64,000 nucleotides of DNA from Thereva unica (taxonomy: Eukaryota > Arthropoda > Insecta > Diptera > Therevidae), in NCBI GenBank assembly GCA_949987705.1, contig OX465281.1:141098876-141162875 (forward strand). Reading direction: 5' to 3'. Under the pieces are notes generated by a model that saw only the letters and a list, made by a program, of their open reading frames with translations, made no database searches and had not been told where the DNA came from. A program made the translations under genes and the position numbers. Below are positions 54,391 through 64,000 of this stretch, one piece after another. The stretch's first letter is position 1, and each line of letters opens with the position of its first letter.

Positions 54391-56297
54391 TTTAGTATAC
54401 TTCATTGGTAATTGTATTCAACTTATCATACCCTTTCATTTGATACTCATGTCGAGGTGGTTGTGAAGAAAGTGGTAATCAGCCCTCTTGAGACGGCCGC
54501 CATGGATCTAAAGGTATATTTAGTATACTTCATTGCTTATTGTATTCTATTTATCATACCCTTTCATTTGATACCCATGTCGAGGTGGTTGTGAAGAAAG
54601 TGGTAATTCGCCCTCTTGAGACGGCCGCCATGGATCTTAAGGTATATTTAGTATATTACATTGCCTATTGAATTCTACTTATCATACCCTTTCATTTGAT
54701 ACCCATGTCGAGGTGGTTGTGAAGAAAGTGGTAATCCGCCCTCTTGAGACGGCCGCCATGGATCTAAAGGTATATTTAGTATACTACATTGCCTATTGAA
54801 TTCTACTTATCATACCCTTTCATTTGATACCCATATCGAGGTGGTTGTGAAGAAAGTGGTAATCCGCCCTCTCGAGACGGCCGCCATGGATCTAAAGGTA
54901 TATTTAGTATATTACATTGCCTATTGAATTCTACTTATCATACCCTTTCATTTGATACCCATGTCGAGGTGGTTGTGAAGAAAGTGGTAATCCGCCCTCT
55001 TGAGACGGCCGCCATGGATCCAAAGGTATATTTAGTATACTATATTGGTTATTGTATTCTACTTATCATACCCTTTCATTTGATACCCATGTCAAGGTGG
55101 TTGTGAAGAAAGTGGTAATCCGCCCTCTTGAGACGGCCGCCATGGATGTGAAGGTATATTTAGTATACTGCATTGCTTATTGTATTCCACTTATCATACC
55201 CTTTCATTTGATGCCCATGTCGAGATGGTTGTGAAGAAAGTGGTAATCCGCCCTCTAGAGATGGCCGCCATGGATCTAAAGGTATATTTAGTATACTGCA
55301 TTGCTTATTGTATTCTACTTATCATACCCTTTCATTTGATACCCATATCGAGGTGGTTGTGAAGAAAGTGGTAATTCGCCCTCTTGAGACGGCCGCCATG
55401 GATCTTAAGGTATATTTAGTATACTACATTGGTTATTGAATTCTACTTATCATACCCTTTCATTTGATACCCATGTCGAGGTGGTTGTGAAGAAAGTGGT
55501 AATCCGCCCTCTTGAGACGGCCGCCATGGATCTAAAGGTATATTTAGTATACTACATTGGTTATTGTATTCTACTTATCATACCCTTTCATTTGATACCC
55601 ATGTCAAGGTGGTTGTGAAGAAAGTGGTAATCCGCCCTCTTGAGACGGCCGCCATGGATGTAAAGGTATATTTAGTATACTGCATTGCTTATTGTATTCC
55701 ACTTATCATACCCTTTCATTTGATACCCATGTCGAGATGGTTGTGAAGAAAGTGGTAATCCGCCCTCTTGAGATAGCCGCCATGGATCTAAAGATATATT
55801 TAGTATACTACATTGCCTATTGTATTCTACTTATCATACCCTTTCATTTGATACCCATATCGAGGTGGTTGTGAAGAACGTGGTAATCCGCCCTCTTGAG
55901 ACGGCTGCCATGGATCTAAATGTATATTTAGTATACTAAATTGCCTATTGTATTCTACCTATCATACCCTTTCATTTGATACCCATGTCGAGGTGGTTAT
56001 GAAGAAAGTGGTAATCCGCCCTCTTGAGACCGCCGCCATGGATCTAAAGGTATATTTAGTATACTACATTGCCTATTGAATTCTACTTATCATACCCTTT
56101 CATTTGATACCCATGTCGAGGTGGTTGTGAAGAAAGTGGTAATCCGCCCTCTTGAGACGGCTGCCATGGATCTAAAGGTATATTTAGTATACTAAATTGC
56201 CTATTGTATTCTACCTATCATACCCTTTCATTTGATACCCATGTCGAGGTGGTTGTGAAGAAAGTGGTAATCCGCCCTCTTGAGACGGCCGCCATGG
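54391..56297. repeat. Satellite array C (about 15 units of 128 bp)
   Basis: A homogeneous 128-bp array. Each unit has 'cataccctttcatttgatac', 'gaggtggttgtgaagaaagt', 'ggtaatccgccctcttgaga', 'ggccgccatggatctaaagg' and 'tatatttagtatactacatt'. Adjacent pairs such as 54924-55180 and 55436-55692 are near identical, showing 512-bp (four-unit) amplification. It is cut at 56297 by a Helitron head. It forms a subfamily distinct from array A. Confidence 0.96.
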
Positions 56298-56577
56298 ATT
56301 TTTATATATATAGATAAAGAGGTGTCTAATGCTAAGTTACAATTTTCAAAGGGGTCTTCGCCAGTGACACAATATTTCAATTTATTTTTTAAATTTTGGT
56401 TGCTACAAATTAAACTGAAAAACGAAATGTGCGCCTACAATTTTTTCAGTTTTTTTTTTCCTAAACCTTCACATAGCAATTACGAAAAAAACCTACAAAT
56501 AAAGTACACAATTTGGTCCAGCCGTTTTCAAGTTTTAAGCATCCGAACACAAATCACGTTCCATTTTTATATATAGA
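56298..56577 (-). mobile_element. 5' ends of older Helitrons
   Basis: On the minus strand, 56577 starts TCTATATATAAAAATGGAAC, a typical insect Helitron 5' end. About 260 bases later a second head, TCTATATATATAAAAATCC, abuts the satellite (56314-56298). Neither has its own 3' end here. Their order suggests repeated insertion next to existing heads. Confidence 0.65.
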
Positions 56578-57998
56578 CTAGTTGGAACCCGTTGCGCCTC
56601 GCTGCACCCATCAATGTGGTGGATGGTTACCATTCAGCTCTTTCCGCAGCATTATCCGTTCTACAATATATACGCTGGCCATTTTCTAGATGACCAACCA
56701 AATGAACAACAGTTGCATATCTTTTATGAATGTCGAATGAAAGAAATTGCCATACCGCTAGATTATTGCTAACATTACGTCCCATTTAATATTGTGTTAT
56801 TTTGCCGATCGCATTTGCATTAGCAGCACCAAAAACAGCCATGTCGCTCCCCTTCATTATATATTTGAATATGAATTTGATTGATTCGACAGAATTGCAA
56901 AATTCAACATTTATGAGAGCATTGAACGTCTTGGACAATAATGGCGAATAGAGTACGACCCAACGATTGCCAGCTTCACAATCGTAACCTTCCAAGTTAT
57001 CTCTTTGCCATTGACCTTAGTCGGTCGACGAAGATACATTGGGCAACCATTTTTCCCGATTACATTTTCAGAAATCAATGCTCTTGAATACCGCTTTGAA
57101 TATTTCTAACATGCATCATGATTCAGTCTCATCCCATTGTGGATTGCAAGTAAAAGTTATGAACAAATCTGACGACCATATTGATATTGGACATATGCTT
57201 TCCGACACACAATGCATCAACGATTTTCCAACGTTAGTTTCGAACTGTATCGATTTTCTTTGTTGAACTTAACTAAAATTGTTAAAGTAACCGCTCGGCT
57301 GCGCCAACTTTGATATTTTTTGTTCTTTTTCACATATACCTTTGTCGAAAACTACTAAATAAAGTCCATTTTAACATAAAAATTGGGCCAATAGCAAGAG
57401 AGGGAAGTATTGTACCTTGTTCAACAAAAATTTTTGCTTAAAAACTAACACATGCACAAATTCCTTATAGATAAAGAAACATTACTCGGCCATAGCCGTT
57501 GATATCCCATTTAAAGATAATAAGTTAATCTTGGTGAAGCAAGACCCATGTACCCCGAGAGTATGATAACAAACCGGTTAACCAAGTGTTAAATATTGAC
57601 CCGTGTACGCCAGCCTAATGAGAGTAACATGTAAACGCACTCTAACGTTACTACTGTTACGTTTCGGTTAATGCATTTATAATTTGACACTACTATCGCT
57701 GCTACAATCCTTTTTTAGAACGATTTTACTTTTTTTTATTTCATTTAATAAAACAAACCGATTTCACGTACAAATCGTATCAATTAAATGCGAAGAAAAA
57801 ATTTCCAATAAGGATATCGACAATTATTTTTCAAGCGTCATTACAAAAATACCAACAGACATAATCATGAAAACTATATACATAAACCTTGCTATTGAGG
57901 TCTTCTAACATAAACCACACTCAATCAGTCATTTCATACAGCCAATTTTTCAAACATCGATTACATACAAAACAATGATTCATTTTTATATATATAGA
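56578..57998 (-). mobile_element. Helitron with TC and CTAG ends
   Basis: On the minus strand the element starts at 57998 with TCTATATATATAAAAATGAA and ends at 56578 with CTAG, after a short GC-rich stem region (gcagcgaggcgc). The flanking bases are A on the 5' side and T on the 3' side, the known Helitron target. Its 1421 bp carry only a Rep remnant near the 3' end, so it is non-autonomous. Confidence 0.78.
56600..57060 (-). pseudogene. Classical Helitron Rep fragment
   Basis: The minus strand from about 57060 gives NGCPMYLRRPTKVNGKEI, then (56995-56786) WVVLYSPLLSKTFNALINVE and FIFKYIMKGSDMAVF, the tyrosine-bearing part of Rep. Then (about 56780-56610) NLAVWQFLSFDIHKRYATVV and LENGQR. Short indels and stops interrupt it. 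The sequence type is that of classical Helitrons, different from both larger Helitron-family elements in this window. Confidence 0.8.
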
Positions 57999-58226
57999 TT
58001 TCCCGCGAGGGGGTGGCCAATAGGGGCGGAAGGGGGTGGCTTTTCAAATTTTTAATATCAAATTCGTAATCAGCGACCCCGAAAACCTATAAATTGACAT
58101 GCATCTTGATTATGTTGAATAATATACGCTATTTCACGCGAGGGGAGGTCAAAAGGGGTGGAGGGGGGTAGCTTTTCTAATTTTTAATATCAAATTCGTA
58201 ATCAGCGACCCCGAAAACCCCCGAGT
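57999..58226. repeat. Two ~135-bp direct repeats
   Basis: Two copies, from 57999 and from about 58135, share 'cgcgagggg', 'ttttaatatcaaattcgt' and 'aatcagcgaccccgaaaac'. Confidence 0.85.
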
Positions 58227-58345
58227 AAGAAATTTTGAATCTGATTTATCGACTTTTGGCAAGCTTTTTAGGAATCGGCCGCACTGTGCGCCTACTTAAT
58301 TTGCTACTGATGTACATGTATTGGTTAGGAAAAATTTTGGTTAAG

Positions 58346-58685
58346 CCCGGTATGCTAGGCTCAAGGAATTTGCTCAAGAAAACTTCTGCATTTATTCCCT
58401 TAAGAAAAAGTGACAGTGGGTAAGAAATTTTGGCATTTGTCTAATTGTCATTGCTGACAGTACAGTTGTTTTGTAAAGGGTTCAACGATTACTTAAAATG
58501 CAAGGCTTCCTTCAACTTCTACTTTCAATTTAAAAAAACCCATGAAACGTCAAAATTACTTAAAGAAATAAGTGCCTCGACACTTATTTCTGGAAGAAAA
58601 ACTAAAATTTTATCAATAGCGACATCTGCGCGTCATTAAAAAAACACGATTTTTCTGGTGTGATTTCTTGAACCTAGCATACCGG
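58346..58685. mobile_element. 340-bp MITE-like element
   Basis: Imperfect inverted ends 'cccggtatgctaggctcaag' (58346) and 'cttgaacctagcataccggg' (to 58685-58687). Non-coding. A TSD is not evident. Confidence 0.6.
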
Positions 58686-58687
58686 GT

Positions 58688-59310
58688 GAAGAAATCGCAG
58701 CAGAAAATATTTCTGAGCCATTTCTTGACAATTTTTGACATGAATATGTCTTATCCCTGGGGTCTATTTGAAAGAATGTGCGGAGACGAAAATCGTTACC
58801 ATGACTGGGGGGTTTCAGACCTGATGTGGTAACAACGTTGTAAAACCGATTTTTTAGGAGAGAGAGGTGAAAGAAAGGGAAGGAGGTGTTGTAACCTTTT
58901 CCCACAAAAATTTTTGGTTGAAAACTTTTGAACACTAACACTTGCACATGACCATTTTTATCTTCTTCTTCATTTTTCCCAATGAAATGTCATCCGTTAA
59001 TTTTAAAACAAGCGGTTTCTGTTATTAATTTGAAATAAAAATGGCAGACAATTGGACACGACAGCAAACTCGTTGTTTAATAGATCTAATAGATTAAAAT
59101 GTCTAAAAGCAGCTCGGAGAACTTAAAATAGTAAAGAAGAAGAATATCGACAGGAATACACACACATCAACAACCCCTTGTAAAGATAGAAAAAATGTTC
59201 CCATTGCAACAGGAACCGTGTGAAACGGTGGAACGTTGTAACAACAGCTAAATGACTCAACGTCTGAAACCACCCACTAATTACTGTTTGGCATACTTTT
59301 AGGATAAATT
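58688..59310. other. Non-coding, unassigned
   Basis: Contains 'gacatgaatatgtcttatcc' at about 58737, which recurs right after the minisatellite at 61541. A weak inverted pair, 'ggggggtttcagac' near 58806 and 'gtctgaaaccaccc' near 59262, could mark a small element. No coding frame. Confidence 0.5.
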
Positions 59311-61539
59311 TTTGTTTTTTTTGCTGTTTTTGCTGTTTTTGTTGTTTTTGTTGTTTTTGCTGTTTTTGTTGTTTTTGCTGTTTTTGTTGTTTTTGTTGTT
59401 TTTGTTGTTTTTGTTATTTTTGCTGTTTTTGTTGTTTTTGTTGCTTTTGCTGTTTTTGTTGTTTTTGTTGTTTTTGTTGTTTTTGCTGTTTTTGCTGTTT
59501 TTGTTGCTTTTGCTGTTTTTGTTGTTTTTGTTGTTTTTGCTGTTTTTGTTGTTTTTGTTGCTTTTGCTGTTTTTGTTGTTTTTGTTGTTTTTGTTGCTTT
59601 TGCTGTTTTTGTTGTTTTTGTTGTTTTTGCTGTTTTTGTTGTTTTTGCTGTTTTTGTTGGTTTTGTTTTATTTGTTGTTTTTGCTGTTTTTGTTGTTTTT
59701 GCTGTTTTCGTTGTTTTTGTTGTTTTTGCTGTTTTTGTTGGTTTTGTTGTTTTTGTTGTTTTTGCTGTTTTTGTTGTTTTTATTGGTTTTGTCGCTTTTG
59801 TTGATTTTGCTGTTTTTGTTGTTTTGTTGCTTTTGCTGTTTTTGTTGTTTTTGCTGTTTTTGTTGTTTTTGCTGTTTTTGTTGGTTTTGTTGTTTTTGCC
59901 GTTTTTGTTGTTTTTGCTGTTTTTGTTGTTTTTGTTGTTTTTTCTGTTTTTGTTGTTCTTGCTGTTTGTGCTGTTTTTGTTGTTTTTGCTGTTTTTGTTG
60001 GTTTTGTTGTTTTTGTTGTTTTTGCTGTTTTTGTTGTTTTTGCTGTTTTTGTTGTTTTTGTTGTTTTTGTTATTTTTTGTTGTTTTTGTTGTTTTTGCTG
60101 TTTTTGTTGTTTTTGCTGTTTTTGTTGGTTTTGTTTTATTTGTTGTTTTTGCTGTTTTTGTTGTTTTTGCTGTTTTCGTTGTTTTTGTTGTTTTTGCTGT
60201 TTTTGTTGGTTTTGTTGTTTTTGTTGTTTTTGCTGTTTTTGTTGTTTTTATTGGTTTTGTCGCTTTTGTTGATTTTGCTGTTTTTGTTGTTTTGTTGCTT
60301 TTGCTGTTTTTGTTGTTTTTGCTGTTTTTGTTGTTTTTGCTGTTTTTGTTGGTTTTGTTGTTTTTGCCGTTTTTGTTGTTTTTGCTGTTTTTGTTGTTTT
60401 TGTTGTTTTTTCTGTTTTTGTTGTTCTTGCTGTTTGTGCTGTTTTTGTTGTTTTTGCTGTTTTTGTTGGTTTTGTTGTTTTTGTTGTTTTTGCTGTTTTT
60501 GTTGTTTTTGCTGTTTTTGTTGTTTTTGTTATTTTTTGTTGTTTTTGTTGTTTTTGCTGTTTTTGTTGGTTTTGTTGTTTTTGCCGTTTTTGTTGTTTTT
60601 GCTGTTTTTGTTGTTTTTGTTGTTTTTTCTGTTTTTGTTGTTCTTGCTGTTTGTGCTGTTTTTGTTGTTTTTGCTGTTTTTGTTGTTTTTGTTGTTTTTG
60701 CTGTTTTTGTCGTTTTTGCTGTTTTTGTTGGTTTTGTTTTATTTGTTGTTTTTGCTGTTTTTGTTGTTTTTGCTGTTTTCGTTGTTTTTGTTGTTTTTGC
60801 TGTTTTTGTTGGTTTTGTTGTTTTTGTTGTTTTTGCTGTTTTTGTTGTTTTTATTGGTTTTGTCGCTTTTGTTGATTTTGCTGTTTTTGTTGTTTTGTTG
60901 CTTTTGCTGTTTTTGTTGTTTTTGCTGTTTTTGTTGTTTTTGCTGTTTTTGTTGGTTTTGTTGTTTTTGCCGTTTTTGTTGTTTTTGCTGTTTTTGTTGT
61001 TTTTGTTGTTTTTTCTGTTTTTGTTGTTCTTGCTGTTTGTGCTGTTTTTGTTGTTTTTGCTGTTTTTGTTGGTTTTGTTGTTTTTGTTGTTTTTGCTGTT
61101 TTTGTTGTTTTTGCTGTTTTTGTTGTTTTTGTTGTTTTTGTTATTTTTTGTTGTTTTTGTTGTTTTTGCTGTTTTTGTTGGTTTTGTTGTTTGTTCTTTT
61201 TGCTGTTTTTGTTTTTGCTGTTTTTGCTGTTTTTGTTGTTTTTGTTGTTTTTGCTATTTTTGTTGTTTTTGCGGTTTTTGTTGTTTTGTTGTTTTTGTTG
61301 TTTTTGTCGTTTTGCCGTTTTTGTTGTGTTTGCTGTTTATGTTGGTTTCGTTGTTTTTGGTGTTTTTGTTGTTTTTGTTGTTTTTGTTGTTTTTGCTGTT
61401 TTTGTTGTTTTTGCTGTTTTTGTTGTTTTTGCTGTTTTGCTGTTTTTGTTGTTTTTGCTGTTTTGTTGTTTTTGTTGTTTTTGTTGTTTTTGCTGTTTTT
61501 GTTGTTTTTGTTGTTTTTGTTGTTTTTGGTTTTGTTTTG
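59311..61539. repeat. 2.2-kb 9-bp minisatellite with higher-order repeats
   Basis: Nearly pure 9-base units of TTTTTGTTG and TTTTTGCTG. Variant blocks such as 'ggttttgttttatttgttg' recur at 59659, 60127 and 60730, spacing 468 and 603, both exact multiples of 9. This shows unequal exchange of large blocks in register. The long frames on both strands (Leu/Phe or Thr/Lys strings) are by-products of the period. Confidence 0.96.
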
Positions 61540-61907
61540 GACATGAATATGTCTTATCCTTGGGGTCTATTCATGTCTACTGTGCCATCGAAAAGCCATG
61601 GCATTTTTTTACCATAGGTTTAAGATAGGTTAAGTAATTACTTGAGCCGGTTAGGAAAACGATTTTTTCACACTCTAAAAATGATAAAACCGTATAACTC
61701 AATCAATTATGTTGGTTTTTTTTAGGAAAGATTTTATTAGTTAGAACATTCATTTCTACGATTTTTAAGCAATTTACTTTGGAAAAAATAGCATGTTTAT
61801 TATTTTTTATAAAATTTTCAAATTTTAGTGATGTCGATATTTGAGTTGCTAGGAGTAAGTAAGTAGTTCGGTAAATAACAATCGCCGTCCTCGTTCTACC
61901 GAACGAC
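61540..61907. other. Non-coding, unassigned
   Basis: Starts with the 'gacatgaatatgtcttatcc' word shared with 58737; the rest is AT-rich without a supported gene. Confidence 0.5.
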
Positions 61908-62088
61908 TTGATTATATAACTTGCCAAGAAATGAAAGTGAAGAAAACATCAACGATTATAATCCTGCTATATTACTTGCGTGGGAAGGGAATATGGATAT
62001 TTAATTTTGTGGCGATAAAACAAAAATTATCAATAGATATATTACTAAGTATGAAACAAAAGGAGAAAAGAGTAACATCGCTCATGAT
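61908..62088 (+). pseudogene. Fragment of the second Helitron family
   Basis: About 180 bases match the complement of 42106-42285, covering the end of the linker and the start of the Rep tyrosine region, with a few substitutions (one makes a stop in the Rep frame at about 62002). It keeps the extra G missing from the copy at 42208. It is cut at 62088 by a LINE 3' end. Confidence 0.88.
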
Positions 62089-64000
62089 TTTTTATTTATT
62101 TTATTTTTATTTATTTATTAATGAAAGAAAAAAGTACACAAGATTTACATCTTATTTAGTACTGTAACACCGGAAAATATTATAAAAATTATTAAAATTA
62201 GAATTAATGACAAAATTAAAATTAAACTTAAAATTAAAATTCAAATTAGTTTTCAAATTGAAGAAATAAATAAAAGAAAAAGAAAATGAAAATGAAAATG
62301 AAAATAGAATAGAATAGAATACAATAAACTAGAATAGAAATTAATTTAATTCAATTTAGTTATTAACTAATTCTTAGCCGGTATAATGAATCCGAAGCCG
62401 AGAAGATGAAAGCTGATGATGAGCAGCAAGCAAGCGATAAATACAATTTTATGCGTTCCGTGTTCCAAGGTATGCGATCACTCTGCTCCTGAAAGCGCCG
62501 AGGGAGCTGATACTTTGCAGATGGAATGGGAGGCTATTCCACAGTCTAACAGTATGTACAAAGAAGGAACAACTACCCAACAGGGAACAGTGTCTAGGAA
62601 TACGAAATTGCATAGAACGACGAGTACGAAGAGGAACAAGACTATCAGTAAGATATAAGGGGGCAGAGGAATTAACGATTTTATGCAATAAGCATAGGCC
62701 ATGAACGTCACGATATGTAAGGAGGTTACATGGTAGCAAGGATGGACGAAGACCAGAAACATGTGCAAATCGATTAAGGCCAAAAATGAACCTTAAACAA
62801 TCATTGAAGGCAACATTCAATCTATGTTTACATGTGGAGTCAAGGCATATATAAACAGTGGAACCATATAGAAAATGAGGAAGTATAAGGGATTTTACTA
62901 GCGCAAGACGAGTATCACGGGATAATAAGCTACCATAGAGACGTAGGCGACGCAAACAAGCATAGATTTTTTTCAAAGTAAGCGACACGTGATCACAACA
63001 GGACAAAGTAGAGTTAACCAATACTCCAAGATTCTTAGAAGACGAGACCATTTTCAGCGGAACATTGTTAAGCTTTAACGGGGGGATGCTGGATGTATCA
63101 AGAAGACGTCTGCTAAGGATTAGTACAGATGATTTATTAGGATTTAACTTCAAGAAGTTATTTTCACACCATAGGGACAAGGATATCAGATCGTTATTTA
63201 AGGCTTCAATAAGGCGATGGATATCTTTAGGAGTACAGAAATTATATAATTGGAGGTCATCCGCATAGCTATGGTGACGAGCAAAGGATAGACAATTAGG
63301 TAAATCATTAACATATAGACAGAACAACAGTGGCCCAAGAACAGAGCCTTGAGGAACACCTGAGAGTACAGGGATAAAGGAGGAAATTTTTTTGTTATAT
63401 TTTACGCATTGGTACCTATTAAATAGGAAAGAGGCAAGGAGGTGAGTCGCAGAGGACGAGAGGCCAAAATTGGAGGACAATTTATTAAGAAGAACGCTAT
63501 GGCAAACCGTGTTGAAAGCACGTGAGAGATCTAGAAGAATCAATACACCCAACTCATTTCTATCACATGCCATTCGTAAGTCCGTCAAGACCTTTAGCAG
63601 CGCAGTTTCACAACTATGGAACTTCCTGAACCCAGATTGCAACGGATTCAATAGATTTTCATGGGTAAGATAGGATTGCAACTGGACAGATAAGATTTTC
63701 TCAAGTGCTTTGGACAGAAATGGTAAAATGCTAATCGGGCGTAAATCCCCCACATCAACAGGACAAGGGACTTTAGGAATAGGAGTAATAACAGCCTTTT
63801 TCCATAACGATGGAAATGTAGATTGTAATATACACGAATTAAATATATGTGTTAAAACCGGTAAAATTAGAGGAGCAATGATTTTAACGAAATAAGAAGG
63901 GATATTATCGATTCCAGTTGCATTGGATTTAATGGACATAATGGCACAGTGTGTTTCGCGTTCATCTACACACCTGAAGCTAAACCCATCCACGGACAGA
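62089..64000 (-). mobile_element. LINE, 3' part (5' end outside window)
   Basis: A minus-strand non-LTR element. Its 3' end lies at about 62089 in a (TTTTATTTAT)-type tail, which on the coding strand is an A-rich (ATAAA)-like run, inserted into a Helitron fragment. The 3' UTR (62100-62448) is rich in simple A-repeats such as aaaatg and agaat. Confidence 0.85.
62449..64000 (-). CDS. LINE reverse transcriptase (partial, cut by window edge)
   Basis: An open minus-strand frame from the right edge to a TAA at 62449-62451, at least 516 codons. It has RT blocks in order: GIDNIPSYFVK, LRPISILPFLSKALEK, QSGFRKFHSCETALL, LLDLSRAFNTV, GVPQGSVLGPLLFCLYVNDL and the catalytic SYADDLQLY, then the C-terminal LINE region with WNSLPFHLQ. 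Motif A reads AFN where AFD is usual; the first catalytic Asp of LLDLS is kept. The endonuclease domain would lie beyond 64000. The motif style fits the CR1/Jockey group. No stop or frameshift is visible in the part present. It differs in sequence from the LINE at 3138-6570. Confidence 0.92.
   Translation of the reverse strand, partial: LSVDGFSFRCVDERETHCAIMSIKSNATGIDNIPSYFVKIIAPLILPVLTHIFNSCILQSTFPSLWKKAVITPIPKVPCPVDVGDLRPISILPFLSKALEKILSVQLQSYLTHENLLNPLQSGFRKFHSCETALLKVLTDLRMACDRNELGVLILLDLSRAFNTVCHSVLLNKLSSNFGLSSSATHLLASFLFNRYQCVKYNKKISSFIPVLSGVPQGSVLGPLLFCLYVNDLPNCLSFARHHSYADDLQLYNFCTPKDIHRLIEALNNDLISLSLWCENNFLKLNPNKSSVLILSRRLLDTSSIPPLKLNNVPLKMVSSSKNLGVLVNSTLSCCDHVSLTLKKIYACLRRLRLYGSLLSRDTRLALVKSLILPHFLYGSTVYICLDSTCKHRLNVAFNDCLRFIFGLNRFAHVSGLRPSLLPCNLLTYRDVHGLCLLHKIVNSSAPLYLTDSLVPLRTRRSMQFRIPRHCSLLGSCSFFVHTVRLWNSLPFHLQSISSLGAFRSRVIAYLGTRNA

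Noticed and set aside
54412..55874. A ladder of 60-codon frames 128 bp apart
   Set aside because: The unit length is not a multiple of three, each frame stops within the next unit, and the pattern is that of a satellite.
58346..58687. piggyBac-type MITE (CCC...GGG ends)
   Set aside because: No TTAA on both sides; only the left flank has ttaa one base away.
59312..61617. Very long Leu/Phe/Cys reading frames (and 2-388)
   Set aside because: They follow from a 9-bp repeat without stops in several frames; no start context or domain supports a protein.
738..64000. Ordinary host genes, tRNA or rRNA genes
   Set aside because: Reading both strands, every supportable coding block matched a mobile-element type, and I saw no cloverleaf or rRNA motif.

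Overview
The window looks like eukaryotic, most likely insect (arthropod), transposon-dense DNA from a draft scaffold. The signs are AT-rich intergenic sequence, poly(A)-tailed LINEs, a THAP-type P element, Helentrons, Helitrons with TC...CTAG ends, hAT, RTE and CACTA-like elements, protein-primed PolB (Polinton-type) remnants, and a 200-base run of N. I recognise no ordinary host gene, no tRNA or rRNA and no CRISPR array. Nearly all coding sequence belongs to mobile elements in different states of decay. The species cannot be named from the sequence alone.

Layout: 1-0.7 kb, a 9-bp minisatellite and the endonuclease tail of a Helentron. 1.4-9 kb, a ~125-bp satellite array split by a complete LINE at 3138-6570, then a shared tail module and a Harbinger-type MITE at 8964-9459. 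10.8-15.1 kb, a structurally complete P element with an uninterrupted 913-codon THAP transposase, nested in an older small repeat. 15.4-17.9 kb, a broken hAT. 18-19 kb, an RTE reverse-transcriptase remnant. 19.0-27.5 kb, a very recent 4.24-kb tandem duplication carrying the first part of a Helentron protein (19-residue repeats and a C76-like cysteine protease). 26.5-31.2 kb, a foldback element with ~1.38-kb arms that splits that protein. 31.2-33.5 kb, the rest of the Helentron (HUH Rep, then the Walker A of the helicase at the gap).

33.7-39.3 kb holds Polinton-type remnants: a broken protein-primed DNA polymerase B and two small flanking genes. 41.5-51.5 kb holds a second, unrelated Helitron on the minus strand (Ulp1-like protease, Zn-finger region, HUH Rep). 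It is interrupted by a 3.45-kb CACTA-like transposon (43259-46708, TSD TTA) and by a 1.6-kb near-perfect palindrome (47716-49320). 52-56 kb holds more of the same satellite with scraps of CACTA and hAT elements. 56.3-58 kb holds serial classical Helitron insertions. 59.3-61.5 kb is a 2.2-kb 9-bp minisatellite with higher-order structure. 61.9-64 kb holds a fragment of the second Helitron, then a LINE that runs off the right edge.

The window is best read as a stack of dated insertions. At least two insertions (foldback into Helentron, CACTA into Helitron) can be removed conceptually, with one target-site copy kept, to give continuous host reading frames. This fixes both element borders and relative age. 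The most intact candidates for recent activity are the P element and the 3138-6570 LINE.
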